From Lithobates sylvaticus (lineage: Eukaryota > Chordata > Amphibia > Anura > Ranidae), in NCBI GenBank assembly GCA_028564925.1, contig CM053030.1, positions 267,680,199-267,744,198 of the forward strand: 64,000 bases of DNA. Direction: 5' to 3'. Position numbers and translations under genes: made by a program. Every line of letters starts with the position of its first letter. Within the stretch, counting starts at the first letter, position 1. Of this stretch, positions 1-11,310 are shown piece by piece. Under the pieces are notes generated by a model. It saw nothing but the letters and a program-made list of their open reading frames with translations. It did no database searches and was not told the DNA's origin.

Positions 1-87
1 GTGTTACAAAGTCTCAGGTGTGAATGGGGAGCAGGTGTGTTAAATTTTGTGTTATCACTCTCACTCTCTCATACTGGTCACTCATAC

Positions 88-961
88 ATGGCACCTCATG
101 GCAAAGAACTCTCTGATGATCTGAAAAAAAGAATTGTCGCTCTACATAAAGATGGCTTAACCAGGACAGGTTTCACTCAGAACAGGCCTAGCCATGGTCG
201 ACCAAAGAAGTTGAGTGCACATGTTCAGCGTCATATCCAGGGGTTGTCTGGGAAATAGACGTATAAGTGCTGCCAGCATTACTGCAGAGTTTGAAGGGGT
301 GGGGGGTCAGCCTGTCAGTGCTCAGACCATTCGCCGCACACTGCATCAAATTGGTCTGCATGGCTGTCGTCTCAGAAGGAAGCCTCTTCTAAAGATGATG
401 CACAAGAAAGCCCGCAAACAGTTTGCTGAAGACAAGCAGACTAAGGACATAGATTACTGGAACCATGTTCTGTGGTCTGATGAGACCAAGATAAACTTAT
501 TTGGTTCAGATGGTGTCAAGTGTGTGGTGGCAACCAGGTGAGGCATACAAAGATGAGCATGGTGGTGGGAGTGTCATGGTCTGGGGGTGCATGGTGTGGA
601 GATATAGGTCATTAAGGGAACCATGAATGCCAACATGTACTGTGACATAGTGAAACAGATCATTATCCTCTCACTTCAGAGACTGAGCAGCAGGGCAGTA
701 TTCCAACATGATAACAACCCCAAACACACCTTCAAGATCACTGCCTTGCTAAAGAAGCTGAGGGTAAAGGTGATGGACTGGCCAAGCATGTCTCCAGACC
801 TAAACCCTATTGAGCATCTGTGGGGCATCCTCAAACGGAAGGTGGAGGAGCGCAAGGTCCATAACATCCACCAGCTCCACAATGTCATCATAGAGGAGTG
901 GAAAAGGACTCCAGTGGCAACCTGTGAAGCTCTGGTGAACTCCATGCCCAAGAGGGTTTAG
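88..961 (+). pseudogene. Tc1/mariner transposase pseudogene
   Basis: This is the remains of a Tc1-family DDE transposase, which in life cuts and pastes its own element at TA sites. The start MAPHGKELSDD is readable at 88. Most of the first helix-turn-helix is missing, because the frame jumps from the early helix directly to a GRPKKLS hook. The catalytic core survives in two further frames: the first Asp in LWSDETK (before 541), then the second Asp in FQHDNNPKHT and the Glu in LNPIEHLW (623-961). A stretch of about 80 bases around 540-620 is shortened and shifted. At least three disruptions make a functional product impossible. The family call is secure from the DD34E spacing and the [15 protein letters not shown] block. 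Confidence 0.9.
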
Positions 962-1809
962 GCAGTGCTGGAAAATAATGGTGGCCACACAAAATATTGA
1001 CACTTTGGGTACAAATTGGACATTTTTACTTAGGGGCATACTCACTTTTGTTGCCAGCAGTTTAGACATTAACCTCCCTGGCGGTATGATTATGTCAGGA
1101 ATTTTGTACCAAAAGCGGTACAATTATTTTGCATGGAAATTTGGCGTTTTATATTGTAGGCCTGCAATTCTAAGGAATAACTCAAACTTAAATCTGTCCA
1201 AACCAGAGTCTAGTAGACATCCCGGGTATGAAAGTTTGAAACCCAAAATCATAAATTATAATATAATAAATAACTATAAAAATTTGTATTTCAATATTTT
1301 TATTGAAGTAAGTACAAAACAGTAACAAACGTTTCACATGTAACCAAGTCATCATCAATTTAACATATAAACGTTTCAACAGTGCATTAACATAATGCTT
1401 AATAGCTATTAGGAATTAAAAACCTATAAACAGCATTTTCATAGAATGGCTCACGCCCTTAATTAGGGTATGATACTCGCTGATGATTGCGTAGGAATCA
1501 TTTTCAGGTGTTGCAGTACCAAAGAGAAGAGTAGGAAGGCTTCAGGGCTGCCAATGGCCCTGTATAAAAAAGTCCAGGGTTGGTTTTCCGTCCCTACTTG
1601 TGTTGGCCATCCTGTCCTGTCTGCAACGTTTTATTCAAAGTATCATTAACCAGGTTATATAAATTATACTTTTAGATAACCTGCAATAAAAATAAAATAA
1701 AAACAAGAAGTAACGAAGAGAAAAGAGAGGGGTAGCAGAAGGAGGGGAAGGGAAGAAGAGAGAGATAGAGTGGAGGGGAGAGGGGAGGAGGGTCACCTGG
1801 AGTTCCTCT

Positions 1810-4091
1810 TCAGGTAGAAATGTGCTCGATCCAAGGATTCCAGATCTTGTTAAACATCTCTGACTTGTTATGGAGAGTATAAGTGAGTTTGTCATTAATC
1901 ATGATCCAATTGAGTTTACTTTTTACTTGGTCTAGAGGTATGCGTGAATGTTTCCAGTTTCTCACAATCGTTATTCTTGCCGCCAGAAAGATATAGGTTA
2001 TGAGTTTCAGTGATTTTTTGGGGACCTCATCTGGCAATTTGTGAAAGAGTGCACTTTCTGGGACCGTCGAATATTGACACCTGTGACTGAGTTAATCAAA
2101 TTATATATTCTGATCCAGAATCTGACAACTAATGGGCATTGCCACCAAACATGGTGCATGGTGCCCATCTGTCCACACTGCCGAAAGCAATTAGGTGAGG
2201 AAGATGGGTGCATTTTTGCTATTCTTGTAGGGACTAAATACCACCGCAACAACGTCTTATAGTTTGCTTCAATAAGGGTGGTATTAATAGAAATTTTTGA
2301 CAGTCGATGGGCAATGTCCTGCCAGTCCGACATTTCAAGGGAGAGGTTCAGGTCGCTCTCCCATTGTGTCATGTAGGATAATTTAGTGTCAGGTTCAGTA
2401 AGAGAAGAGTAAACAGCAGAGATTCGCCCTCTTTGATTGCTTCTATTTTGACAGGTCAGTTCTAGAGTGGTAAGAGTGATGGGCCCACCCCCCTTTTTAA
2501 GTTTGGAAGTGATAAATGAGGAAATTTGATTGTATCTAAAAATCTCAGTGGGGGGCATTGAGAAGTTGTCTTTGAAATAATCTATCGAGTGCATTTGATT
2601 GCCGTGAAGGAAGTCTCCAATTCTTAATAGACCTTTATTAAGCCACCATTGAAACTGTTGTGGGGTAAGGCCAGGAGGAAATTCTAGGTTACAGAGTATG
2701 GGTGCTAGAGGTGTGTGATATGATGCGAGGGATGCTCTATGTCGTGTCCTGTCCCATATCGCTAGTGAATGTGACAATGTGGGACACATTATAGGTGGGC
2801 GTTTACGGTTGGGAAGCCACATCAGGGTTCCTATGGCAATTGGGTGGCACGCCAGTGCCTCTATGTAAACCCATAGAGGGACCGAGCCTCTGGCTGTTGT
2901 GTAGATGAGTTGGGCTATCTGCGCTGAGTGATAGTATGCTTGTAGGTTGGGAAGGCCAAGTCCTCCCATAGGTTTAGGTGTGTAAAGTGTTTTCTTTCAT
3001 ATCCGTGATTTTTTATTACCCCATATAAAACGTAGGACTTCCGTTTGTATGTGTTGCATGTCTCCCCTTGGAATTGCCACTGGTAGTGTTCGAAAATAGT
3101 ACAGGAGTCTGGGTAAGAAGGTCATTTTTATTGAATTGATTCTGCCAAACCAAGAGAGGGAATAGTCAGACCAAGCACGAAGGTCTTCTTTAAGTTTTTT
3201 GAATAAAGGGGGGTAGTTGGCTTTATACAGTGTAGCTATCGAAGGGGTCAGCTGTATCCCCAAGTATGGGAGGGAGTGGGGTGCCCATTTGAAGCTGTAT
3301 AGGCTTTGGAGGAGCTGTACTTCAGAAGGGAGTAAAGAGATATTAAGTGCTAGGGTTTTTTGTGTATTCAGGGTCAGACCTGAAATCAGTGAGAAACGGT
3401 GTAGTAGGGATAAAAGTTCTGGAAGAGAGGTCTGGGGTTTGGTTACGTACATAAGGACATCATCTGCAAATAGTGCACATTTGTGTTCTTGTTGGCCACA
3501 TTGGAACCCGTGGATGTTGGGGTGGGAACGAATGGCCAATGCCAGGGGCTCTATTGCCAGGGCAAATAGTAGGGGGGAGAGTGGGCAACCTTGTCTAGTG
3601 CCTCGCTGAACAGGGAGGATAGATGATTTATGGCCTCTAATAGAGATTTGAGCTATCGGCGAACTATAAAGCGTTTTCATCAATGAGAGAAATGTGGATC
3701 CGAATCCCATGGTTTCAAGGGTAACAAAGAGATAGTCCCAATTCAGGCTATCAAAAGCTTTATTAAGATCTAGTGACAGTAGTAGAAGTTCCCGATCGGG
3801 GAGATTATCCCAGTTGGAGCGTGCCGCCGAGATCAGGGCGATGGATCTGCGAATTTGATCCAAGGTCTGACGTCCTGCGACAAAGGATTTTTAGGTCACA
3901 GTTAATTAGTGATATTGGGCGGTAGTTGCGTACATCGGTAGAATCCTTGTTAGGTTTAGGGATTACGCTGATGTAGGCCTTGTTATCATCCGGTGGGACC
4001 GTTCCCCCATCCCTCAGGGAATTGAAATATAGGGTCAGGTGTGGGGCTAGTTGTGCGGAAAACTTTTTATAGTAAATGTTGGGAAACCCGT
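1810..4091 (-). pseudogene. L1 ORF2, second RT copy plus C-terminal region
   Basis: This is the left-hand copy of the duplicated RT region, continuing into the unique thumb and C-terminal region. Compared with the copy at 4964-5912, about 68 bases are missing near 3886, which shifts the frame between the early RT motifs and the LDLNKAFDSLNWDYL block. From 3863 to 2997 the palm is open (FADD present). One in-frame stop follows FIWGNKKSRI at about 2995, before MGGLGLPNL resumes at 2969. Near 2030 a frame change precedes the final segment. A C-terminal C-x2-C-x7-H-type cluster (CFRQCGQMGTMHHVWWQCP) matches the L1 zinc-knuckle-like region. ORF2 ends at 1810. Confidence 0.85.
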
Positions 4092-4736
4092 TGTGACGGA
4101 ACGTCCCTACACTCCTCTTGAGTGCGTTCGTCATATATCACTTCCTTCAAGTCTGGATATAGGTATAAGATATTCCAACCGCTCCCAAGCACCAAACGAG
4201 ACAACACTTGCTTGGTGCCAACATGGACTGAAGATTTATTACAAAGATGACATTTATTTACAGTAGAAGAGGAGATCCCCCCTCCTGCTCATATTATTCT
4301 AACAATACACTGTAACAACTTAACATAAACTAATTAGCTAATTCCTTTAAGCAGCTGATGTGACTCAGGATTTCACTACAAGTCAGACTTGTGGTCACCG
4401 AGCTAAACACAGTTGATTATAAATTATCATAATTACCACCACAAGACATCTCATCACAATAGCAGAAGACCACCAGTAACAGACGGAGCGTCTCCTGCAT
4501 TGTGCAGAGGACAATGGGATCAACTAACTCAATTAACATCTTGAGTTCATGACACTAGCATCAGAGTGTATGTCCCAACAGCATAAGACCACACACATTA
4601 TATATATACATATATATACAGCATTGAATGTTCTCCTTCACCCTGTGCCCCTTAAAATCCAGGGCCCATGATCGGTGGGCAGGAGGCTCGTAGTTAGTCC
4701 TCTCAAAAAGCCCGTGTCCTGGCTAGGTCTGTCACA
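4092..4736 (-). mobile_element. Third LTR copy created by the tandem duplication (fossil)
   Basis: This 645-bp LTR starts TGTGACGG and ends TCTGTCACA in window orientation, like those at 5913 and 8462. It is followed to about 4960 by the same interior end and purine tract. It has the same left junction with L1 (CCCGT) as the copy at 5913. It is therefore a duplicate of that LTR and not an independent insertion. Confidence 0.85.
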
Positions 4737-4963
4737 TTTCTCCCCTTTTGGCAGGAGACTAACACAGGAGGAGACCCCAGACGGGTTGACTCCGAAGTTA
4801 GTCCATAGTTCCAGTCCTCTAATGCCTGTACCCACACAGTACCCCAAACAAATTGTTTCAAACAGAGCACTCACCCAGCCATCCTCTGCCTCTCTCATGG
4901 AACATATCCGCCGCTGGGGAGAGGCCTGGACTGGCCCTTCTCCCTGGAGTCTTTGGCTGGAGG

Positions 4964-5912
4964 GGGTAGTTGGCTTTATACAGTGTAGCTATCGAAGGGG
5001 TCAGCTGTATCCCCAAGTATGGGAGGGAGTGGGGTGCCCATTTGAAGCTGTATAGGCTTTGGAGGAGCTGTACTTCAGAAGGGAGTAAAGAGATATTAAG
5101 TGCTAGGGTTTTTTGTGTATTCAGGGTCAGACCTGAAATCAGTGAGAAACGGTGTAGTAGGGATAAAAGTTCTGGAAGAGAGGTCTGGGGTTTGGTTACG
5201 TACATAAGGACATCATCTGCAAATAGTGCACATTTGTGTTCTTGTTGGCCACATTGGAACCCGTGGATGTTGGGGTGGGAACGAATGGCCAATGCCAGGG
5301 GCTCTATTGCCAGGGCAAATAGTAGGGGGGAGAGTGGGCAACCTTGTCTAGTGCCTCGCTGAACAGGGAGGATAGATGATTTATGGCCTCTAATAGAGAT
5401 TTGAGCTATCGGCGAACTATAAAGCGTTTTCATCAATGAGAGAAATGTGGATCCGAATCCCATGGTTTCAAGGGTAACAAAGAGATAGTCCCAATTCAGG
5501 CTATCAAAAGCTTTATTAAGATCTAGTGACAGTAGTAGAAGTTCCCGATCGGGGAGATTATCCCAGTTGGAGCGTGCCGCCGAGATCAGGGCGATGGATC
5601 TGCGAATTTGATCCAAGGTCTGACGTCCTGCGACAAACCCCGACTGGTCTTTATGTATATAGTGTTCTAAAAAGGAATTAATTCTGAGAGCCAATATCTT
5701 TGTTAGGATTTTTAGGTCACAGTTAATTAGTGATATTGGGCGGTAGTTGCGTACATCGGTAGAATCCTTGTTAGGTTTAGGGATTACGCTGATGTAGGCC
5801 TTGTTATCATCCGGTGGGACCGTTCCCCCATCCCTCAGGGAATTGAAATATAGGGTCAGGTGTGGGGCTAGTTGTGCGGAAAACTTTTTATAGTAAATGT
5901 TGGGAAACCCGT
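4964..5912 (-). pseudogene. L1 ORF2, reverse transcriptase domain, complete duplicate copy
   Basis: This is the right-hand copy of a tandemly duplicated RT segment. It contains the palm motifs of L1 reverse transcriptase: SVIPKPNKDSTDVRNYRPIS, the first Asp in LDLNKAFDSLNWDYL, GTRQGCPLSPLLFALAIEPL, and the catalytic FADDVLMYV. It is directly contiguous in sense with the endonuclease part across the LTR insertion. It keeps about 68 bases around 5636-5706 that are lost from the left-hand copy. At 4964 it joins LTR-element interior sequence, so the C-terminal part of ORF2 exists only with the left-hand copy. Confidence 0.85.
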
Positions 5913-8900
5913 TGTGACGGAACGTCCCTACACTCCTCTTGAGTGCGTTCATCATATATCACTTCCTTCAAGTCTGGATATAGGTATAAGATATTCCAAC
6001 CGCTCCCAAGCACCAAACGAGACAACACTTGCTTGGTGCCAACATGGACTGAAGATTTATTACAAAGATGACATTTATATACAGTAGAAGAGGAGATCCC
6101 CCCTCCTGCTCATATTATTCTAACAATACACTGTAACAACTTAACATAAACTAATTAGCTAATTCCTTTAAGCAGCTGATGTGACTCAGGATTTCACTAC
6201 AAGTCAGACTTGTGGTCCCCGAGCTAAACACAGTTGATTATAAATTATCATAATTACCACCACAAGACATCTCATCACAATAGCAGAAGACCACCAGTAA
6301 CAGACGGAGCGTCTCCTGCATTGTGCAGAGGACAATGGGATCAACTAACTCAATTAACATCTTGAGTTCATGACACTAGCATCAGAGTGTATGTCCCAAC
6401 AGCATTAGACCACACACATTATATATATATACACATATATACAGCATTGAAAGTTCTCCTTCACCCTGTGCCCCTTAAAATCCAGGGCCCATGATCGGTG
6501 GGCAGGAGGCTCGTAGTTAGTCCTCTCAAAAAGCCTGTGTCCTGGCTAGGTCTGTCACATTTCTCCCCTTTCGGCAGGAGACTAACACAGGAGGAGACCC
6601 CAGACGGGTTGACTCCGAAGTTAGTCCATAGTTCCAGTCCTCTAATGCCTGTACCCACACAGTACCCCAAACAAATTGTTTCAAACAGAGCACTCACCCA
6701 GCCATCCTCTGCCTCTCTCATGGAACATATCCGCCGCTGGGGAGAGGCCTGGACTGGCCCTTCTCCCTGGAGTCTTTTCAGCCGCTGGAGAGAAGACAGG
6801 GTGACTGGGCTCACTCCATCATGCTGTTGGGGATCTGGGCCGACCGCCCAGCATCCCTGGGGTATACAAGTGGGGACTGAAGTCCCATCCACCGATATCA
6901 GCTCAAGCTGCAGTTGTGAAGTGCAGATTGCATCCTCTCCTTGGGTCCTGAGCTGCTGCTCGGGAGTGACCACCACCTCCTCACCCTGGGCCTCCAGAAC
7001 TGCCACAAGTGTGGGGCAGAGGTCTTGGACCCTCTGTCCGGTTGCCAGCACTTTAGCTGGGTTGGTGTTATCATTCTGGGGCGCCGTCTGCTGCTGGACA
7101 GTGTGACCGATTGCCCCAGCTTCTTGAAGCTGTAGAGACACTGTAGGTGCTAGGCAGAGGCCAGCGGTGCTCTGCCCTGTTGCCAGTGATTCTGCTGGGA
7201 GTAGCAGCTTCACTACATCAGCTTGTCGCTGGAAAGAGGGGCCAACTGCCCCAGCTTCCTGGAACTCCACAGATACTGCTGTTGGTGCTGGGCAGAGCTC
7301 AATGAAGTTTGGCCCTAATACCAGCTCTTCTGATGGAGGCTCATCAGGCTGTTTTTCCTCAGCAGAAAAGTCTATTAAATCCCCTGTCTCTACAACTGAT
7401 GTCTGGGGATATAGGTTCACCATCTCCTGTCCATGGAACCCAGAAGATGCTATCAGTGCTGAGCAGAGGTTGGCAGAGCTCTGGCCGGTTGTCAGCACTT
7501 CAGTTTCTGGGGTGGCAATTTCCAGATTTTCCACTGCCGATTCCCTGGCATGCTGCTGGACAGGCACATTCCTCCATCCAAGATCATCCCATGCAGAAAC
7601 AGGATCATCAAGGTCAGTCAGCACTTGCTGCATCCGCCATAAGACCTCCGCATCCATAGCTGCGGGGGCAGGTTGGCAAAGCACACTGTTACTCTGCCAC
7701 ATTGCTGACTCTTCAGCCAGGATTTCCGAGTTGTCCATTGGCATTTCCTTATAGTCCCAGGCAAAGGGAGCCCAGCCCTGGCACTGAGCAGAGTCTAGCA
7801 GCCGTCTGTAGGCAATTTCCAGCTCCCATTCCTGATCGGCCAGAAACTCCAAATCTTCCAGTGCCCAGTGCACTTCCGAGACGTTCAGTAGCCCTTTTCT
7901 GAAATCCATGATTTCATCCAACCGCCACTCCAAATCACTCCCAAAGTTAGAGTCTCCTGTCAGCTTCACATACAACAGTCCCAGACAGCCGTAGCTTAAG
8001 CCTTCCGTTGGGCTGTCATCTGCTATCCAAGGGCATGCTTGGGATACATGCCACCGGAGGGCTCTGTAACTCTCATCCAGCTTCATCTCTGCCCAGATCA
8101 GCCTGCTTAATTCAGCTGTCTGCTCCTTGTGCGGTTTCTCTCCCAAAAACAGCACCTGCAGTCCATACTGCGACCAGTACCTTTCCTGGTTGGAGGGGAG
8201 AACTTTTCCCTGGTGACGCCGCTCACGGGCTAGCGCTTCCTTCCAGAGTTCGCAGCGAATAGAATCAAACCATCCCAGCAGGACCTGCTCTGATACTGGT
8301 CCTCTGTGCTGTAGCTGCATCTCTCGCAACCTCCTCCTGAATTCCTCTTCCATGGCGGCTGGTATCTGTACCTCTCCTCCTCTCCTGCTATCCGGACCTT
8401 GGATCCAGGTGGAGGTTTGGATGTCCCAGACTGCAGGAAGCATCCCACTGCTTGCCAACAATGTGACGGAACGTCCCTACACTCCTCTTGAGTGCGTTCG
8501 TCATATATCACTTCCTTCAAGTCTGGATATAGGTATAAGATATTCCAACCGCTCCCAAGCACCAAACGAGACAACACTTGCTTGGTGCCAACATGGACTG
8601 AAGATTTATTACAAAGATGACATTTATATACAGTAGAAGAGGAGCTCATATTATTCTAACAATACACTGTAACAACTTAACATAAACTAATTAGCTAATT
8701 CCTTTAAGCAGCTGATGTGACTCAGGATTTCACTACAAGTCAGACTTGTGGTCACCGAGCTAAACACAGTTGATTATAAATTATCATAATTACCACCACA
8801 AGACATCTCATCACAATAGCAGAAGACCACCAGTAACAGACGGAGCGTCTCCTGCATTGTGCAGAGGACAATGGGATCAACTAACTCAATTAACATCTTG

Positions 8901-9093
8901 AGTTCATGACACTAGCATCAGAGTGTATGTCCCAACAGCATAAGACCACACACATTATATATATACACATATATACAGCATTGAATGTTCTCCTTCACCC
9001 TGTGCCCCTTAAAATCCAGGGCCCATGATCGGTGGGCAGGAGGCTCGTAGTTAGTCCTCTCAAAAAGCCCGTGTCCTGGCTAGGTCTGTCACA
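5913..9093 (-). mobile_element. Non-autonomous LTR retrotransposon inserted in L1 (fossil)
   Basis: LTRs of about 647 bp (5913-6559) and 632 bp (8462-9093) begin TGTGAC and end GTCACA on the minus strand. The 5-bp duplication CCCGT lies at 5908-5912 and 9094-9098. A purine tract (GAAAGGGGAGAAA in sense) abuts the 3' LTR. A TGG-starting primer-site-like sequence follows the 5' LTR. The LTR has a TATA-like box and AATAAA. The 1.9-kb interior holds one long frame with no protease, RT or integrase, so it depended on another element. The copy looks structurally whole. The LTRs are closely similar, implying a fairly recent insertion. Gypsy-type parentage is suggested by TSD length only. Confidence 0.8.
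6461..8461 (-). CDS. Long open frame of the non-autonomous LTR element, function unknown
   Basis: A 666-codon frame starts just inside the 5' LTR junction and runs through the interior into the 3' LTR. I do not recognise the protein. The first about 250 residues are acidic and Trp/Glu/Leu-rich, with helical character. The middle contains a degenerate module of roughly 50-60 residues repeated about four times, each with a TGQS-x4-LC-x-AP-like core followed by QEAG-x-xG. No Zn-knuckle, protease or polymerase motif is visible. It could be a divergent Gag-like protein or a captured sequence. The long open frame despite a non-autonomous structure suggests past coding constraint or youth. The element is treated as a fossil. 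Confidence 0.55.
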   Translation of the reverse strand: MLASSGMLPAVWDIQTSTWIQGPDSRRGGEVQIPAAMEEEFRRRLREMQLQHRGPVSEQVLLGWFDSIRCELWKEALARERRHQGKVLPSNQERYWSQYGLQVLFLGEKPHKEQTAELSRLIWAEMKLDESYRALRWHVSQACPWIADDSPTEGLSYGCLGLLYVKLTGDSNFGSDLEWRLDEIMDFRKGLLNVSEVHWALEDLEFLADQEWELEIAYRRLLDSAQCQGWAPFAWDYKEMPMDNSEILAEESAMWQSNSVLCQPAPAAMDAEVLWRMQQVLTDLDDPVSAWDDLGWRNVPVQQHARESAVENLEIATPETEVLTTGQSSANLCSALIASSGFHGQEMVNLYPQTSVVETGDLIDFSAEEKQPDEPPSEELVLGPNFIELCPAPTAVSVEFQEAGAVGPSFQRQADVVKLLLPAESLATGQSTAGLCLAPTVSLQLQEAGAIGHTVQQQTAPQNDNTNPAKVLATGQRVQDLCPTLVAVLEAQGEEVVVTPEQQLRTQGEDAICTSQLQLELISVDGTSVPTCIPQGCWAVGPDPQQHDGVSPVTLSSLQRLKRLQGEGPVQASPQRRICSMREAEDGWVSALFETICLGYCVGTGIRGLELWTNFGVNPSGVSSCVSLLPKGEKCDRPSQDTGFLRGLTTSLLPTDHGPWILRGTG

Positions 9094-9098
9094 CCCGT

Positions 9099-10548
9099 CC
9101 GGACCCGGAGATTTGTGAAGTGAGAGAGATTTTATAGCGTCATTGACCTCCTCACTTGTAAATGGTTGGTCTACTAGCTCTCTATGGTCATCGGTGATGG
9201 TCGGGAGGGGAAGAGTCCCCAGAAATTCCCTGATGGATGAGGGGGCCACAGCCTGTGGTTTCTTGTACAAGTCGGCATAGAACCCATAGAATTCATCAAG
9301 AACTTTTTGGGGGTTCTGTGAGAGCTGTCCTCCAGATAGCCTTATTTTGGGGAGTGTGTGATGGGAATGTCTGGGAGTAAGTTTGTGTGCTAATAGGGAT
9401 CCTGGACGATCCCGCCATGTGAAAAATTTGTGGTTCGTCCATCTTAGCTGTTTTTCAGCCCTTGTAGTAAGGCATATGTTTAGTTCCAGTCGGGATTGTT
9501 CTAGCTTCTTAAATAGGTTGGGTGAAGGGGAACGTTTGTGCTGTTTGGCTAAAGATTCGAACTCCCTGGTTTTGGCAGAAATCAGTTCAGTGCAAGCCTT
9601 CTTCAATCTGGAGGCTAACTGGATAAGTGAGCCCCTTATAGTGGCCTTGTGTGCAGCCCAATTTGTGGCGGGGGATGTGTCCCCCGGGATGTTGTTTTCA
9701 AAGTAAGTTTGTATATGGCTTGATATCTCTATGCAGTGAGATTCGTCACTAAGTAGAGATTCATTTAATCTCCAGTGATTTCCTGTAGTTTTGTTATTAA
9801 GACCTGTAAGTTGGACCATAATCGGGTCATGGTCCGACCATGGGGTTGATAATATTTTTGCTGATCTCAGTTTTGGTATCACCCCTGAGGGGAGAAATAT
9901 GTGATCTATGCGGGAATAGTGTCCATGTGCCCTAGAATAGTGGGAGTAATCCCTAGCAGTGGGATTGGCCTCTCGCCAAGCATCCACCAGATCATATTGG
10001 TGTAGCGTCTGTGCAAATTTGCGACTTTGTCTGGGGGGGGATCGGAGACCTGAAGTGTGTGATTTGTCTTTAATTAGATCTAACGCTAGGTTAGAGTCGC
10101 CAGCTAAAACTACCACACCCTCTAGTTCGGGTCCTAGAAGTTTTAGAAGGGCTTGAAAAAAGGCAGTTTGGTTTGTATTGGGGGCGTAGTATACTAGAAT
10201 GGTAATTAAAATTTCGCCTAGATGGCCTTTCACTAGGATGTAGCGGCCTTCTTTGTCTTTAATGGTTTTAATTTCTGTGAATGGTACATGTCTAGAGAAG
10301 CAGAGGGCAACCCCCCTCTTTTTTTCTGAGGCATTCGCGAAAAAACAAAGAGGGTATTCCCTGTGAAGGTATCGAGGGGTGAATGAGGATGTAAAATGTG
10401 TCTCTTGGAGAGCTACGATATCAGCTCCCAGGGATTTATAATGTGTGAAGGCTTTGATTCGCTTGGCTGGCGATCCAAATCCTTGGACATTATGGGAGAG
10501 CAGGCAGATATTATGAGGTGTTAGTGTTACAGGAGACATGGGAAACAT
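9099..10548 (-). pseudogene. L1 ORF2, endonuclease domain and linker to reverse transcriptase
   Basis: This is the N-terminal part of ORF2p, which nicks target DNA and primes reverse transcription. The APE-type endonuclease motifs are all visible: LLSHNVQGFG near residue 15, the catalytic Glu in ALQETHF, VYYAPN, the metal-binding LAGDSNLALD, and WSDHDPI. After the nuclease comes a basic linker and the start of the RT domain, LHKSPGPDG. The frame is cut in that last motif by the LTR element at 5913-9093, and the RT sequence resumes across the insertion at 5912. No other lesion is seen in this part, so the nuclease itself appears intact. The start Met at 10548 is the first in frame before the conserved N-terminal Asn. 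Confidence 0.85.
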
Positions 10549-11310
10549 TCAAGAGCAATTATAAGCAGACTTACCCTTTGGTCTGTTGATTTCGGAGTTT
10601 GGATGTGTAGAGGAGTTGTCCAGGTGGCCCTCGGGAAGGAACAGCAGTAGAGAGGATTAATATTAGGTTTGGGGGAGGGGAGAGAGGGGGAGGGTCTGGA
10701 GTCAGAAGAGTGACAGTAGTAGAGATGAGAAGAGCGGAAAAGGGGGAAAAAAAGAATAATAAGAAAAAGTAAAATAATAAAAAACCAAGCGGTCGGCCCA
10801 GGGGACTCCTGGGGCCGAGTGACATAACTTAAACATGTTACTAAAAGGGCTTACAGACAGTGTTCAATTAAAGTGTCCCAGGGGTAAACCCTGGGTATGA
10901 AGGAGTCTCCACCAAAAACCAGTAATGGGAAGAGTCCTCCAAGTAGGGAGTGCACATGGTCATCCCCCAGCAACCGTAAAAACTGGTATTCAAAAATAGG
11001 AAGAGCACATAGGTATCTAGAAAACATCTTTGGCCCCTGCATCTCGCCCCAACAATCTGATGGGGTTGTTTGGTCAAATATGTTTGATAGATAACATGAT
11101 GTGTAAGGCAAAAAATGCAAGAAAAGTGCAAAAAAAAGACTTCGTGGCCGGTTCAAGTGGTCTTGGCCAGGTGAAGCACAGGTGTTTTGCTTCAACAAAT
11201 TTCAACCTCTCTGTGTGGCGCCTAATGTCCTTCTTCAGGGACCACTGAGAAGACACCACGGCGGGTTTAAGTCAGTTCAATATGACGAACAAAACAAGAG
11301 GCCCATTCTC
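10549..11310 (-). other. L1 inter-ORF region, unusually long
   Basis: There are 762 bases between the end of ORF1 and the start of ORF2, where most vertebrate L1s have a short gap or overlap. No frame here looks like an L1 domain; the 84- and 115-codon minus-strand frames have low-complexity or unremarkable content. A purine-rich tract lies at 10660-10790. It may be a family-specific spacer or an inserted fragment. Confidence 0.5.

Larger units (their letters stand above)
3211..6780. repeat. Tandem duplication of L1-RT plus LTR sequence
   Basis: 3211-4960 and 4964-about 6770 are near-identical copies of the same composite segment: L1 RT, then the LTR, then about 225 bases of LTR-element interior. 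Both copies carry the same L1/LTR junction, so the duplication happened after the LTR element inserted. The copies differ by a 68-base deletion in the left one plus a few substitutions and short indels in TA-rich tracts. The fusion point at about 4955-4964 joins LTR-element interior to L1 sequence with a few bases that match neither side cleanly. Confidence 0.85.

Noticed and set aside
6498-8262. Plus-strand frames of up to 202 codons
   Set aside because: Antisense to the long minus-strand frame of the LTR element; no known domain.
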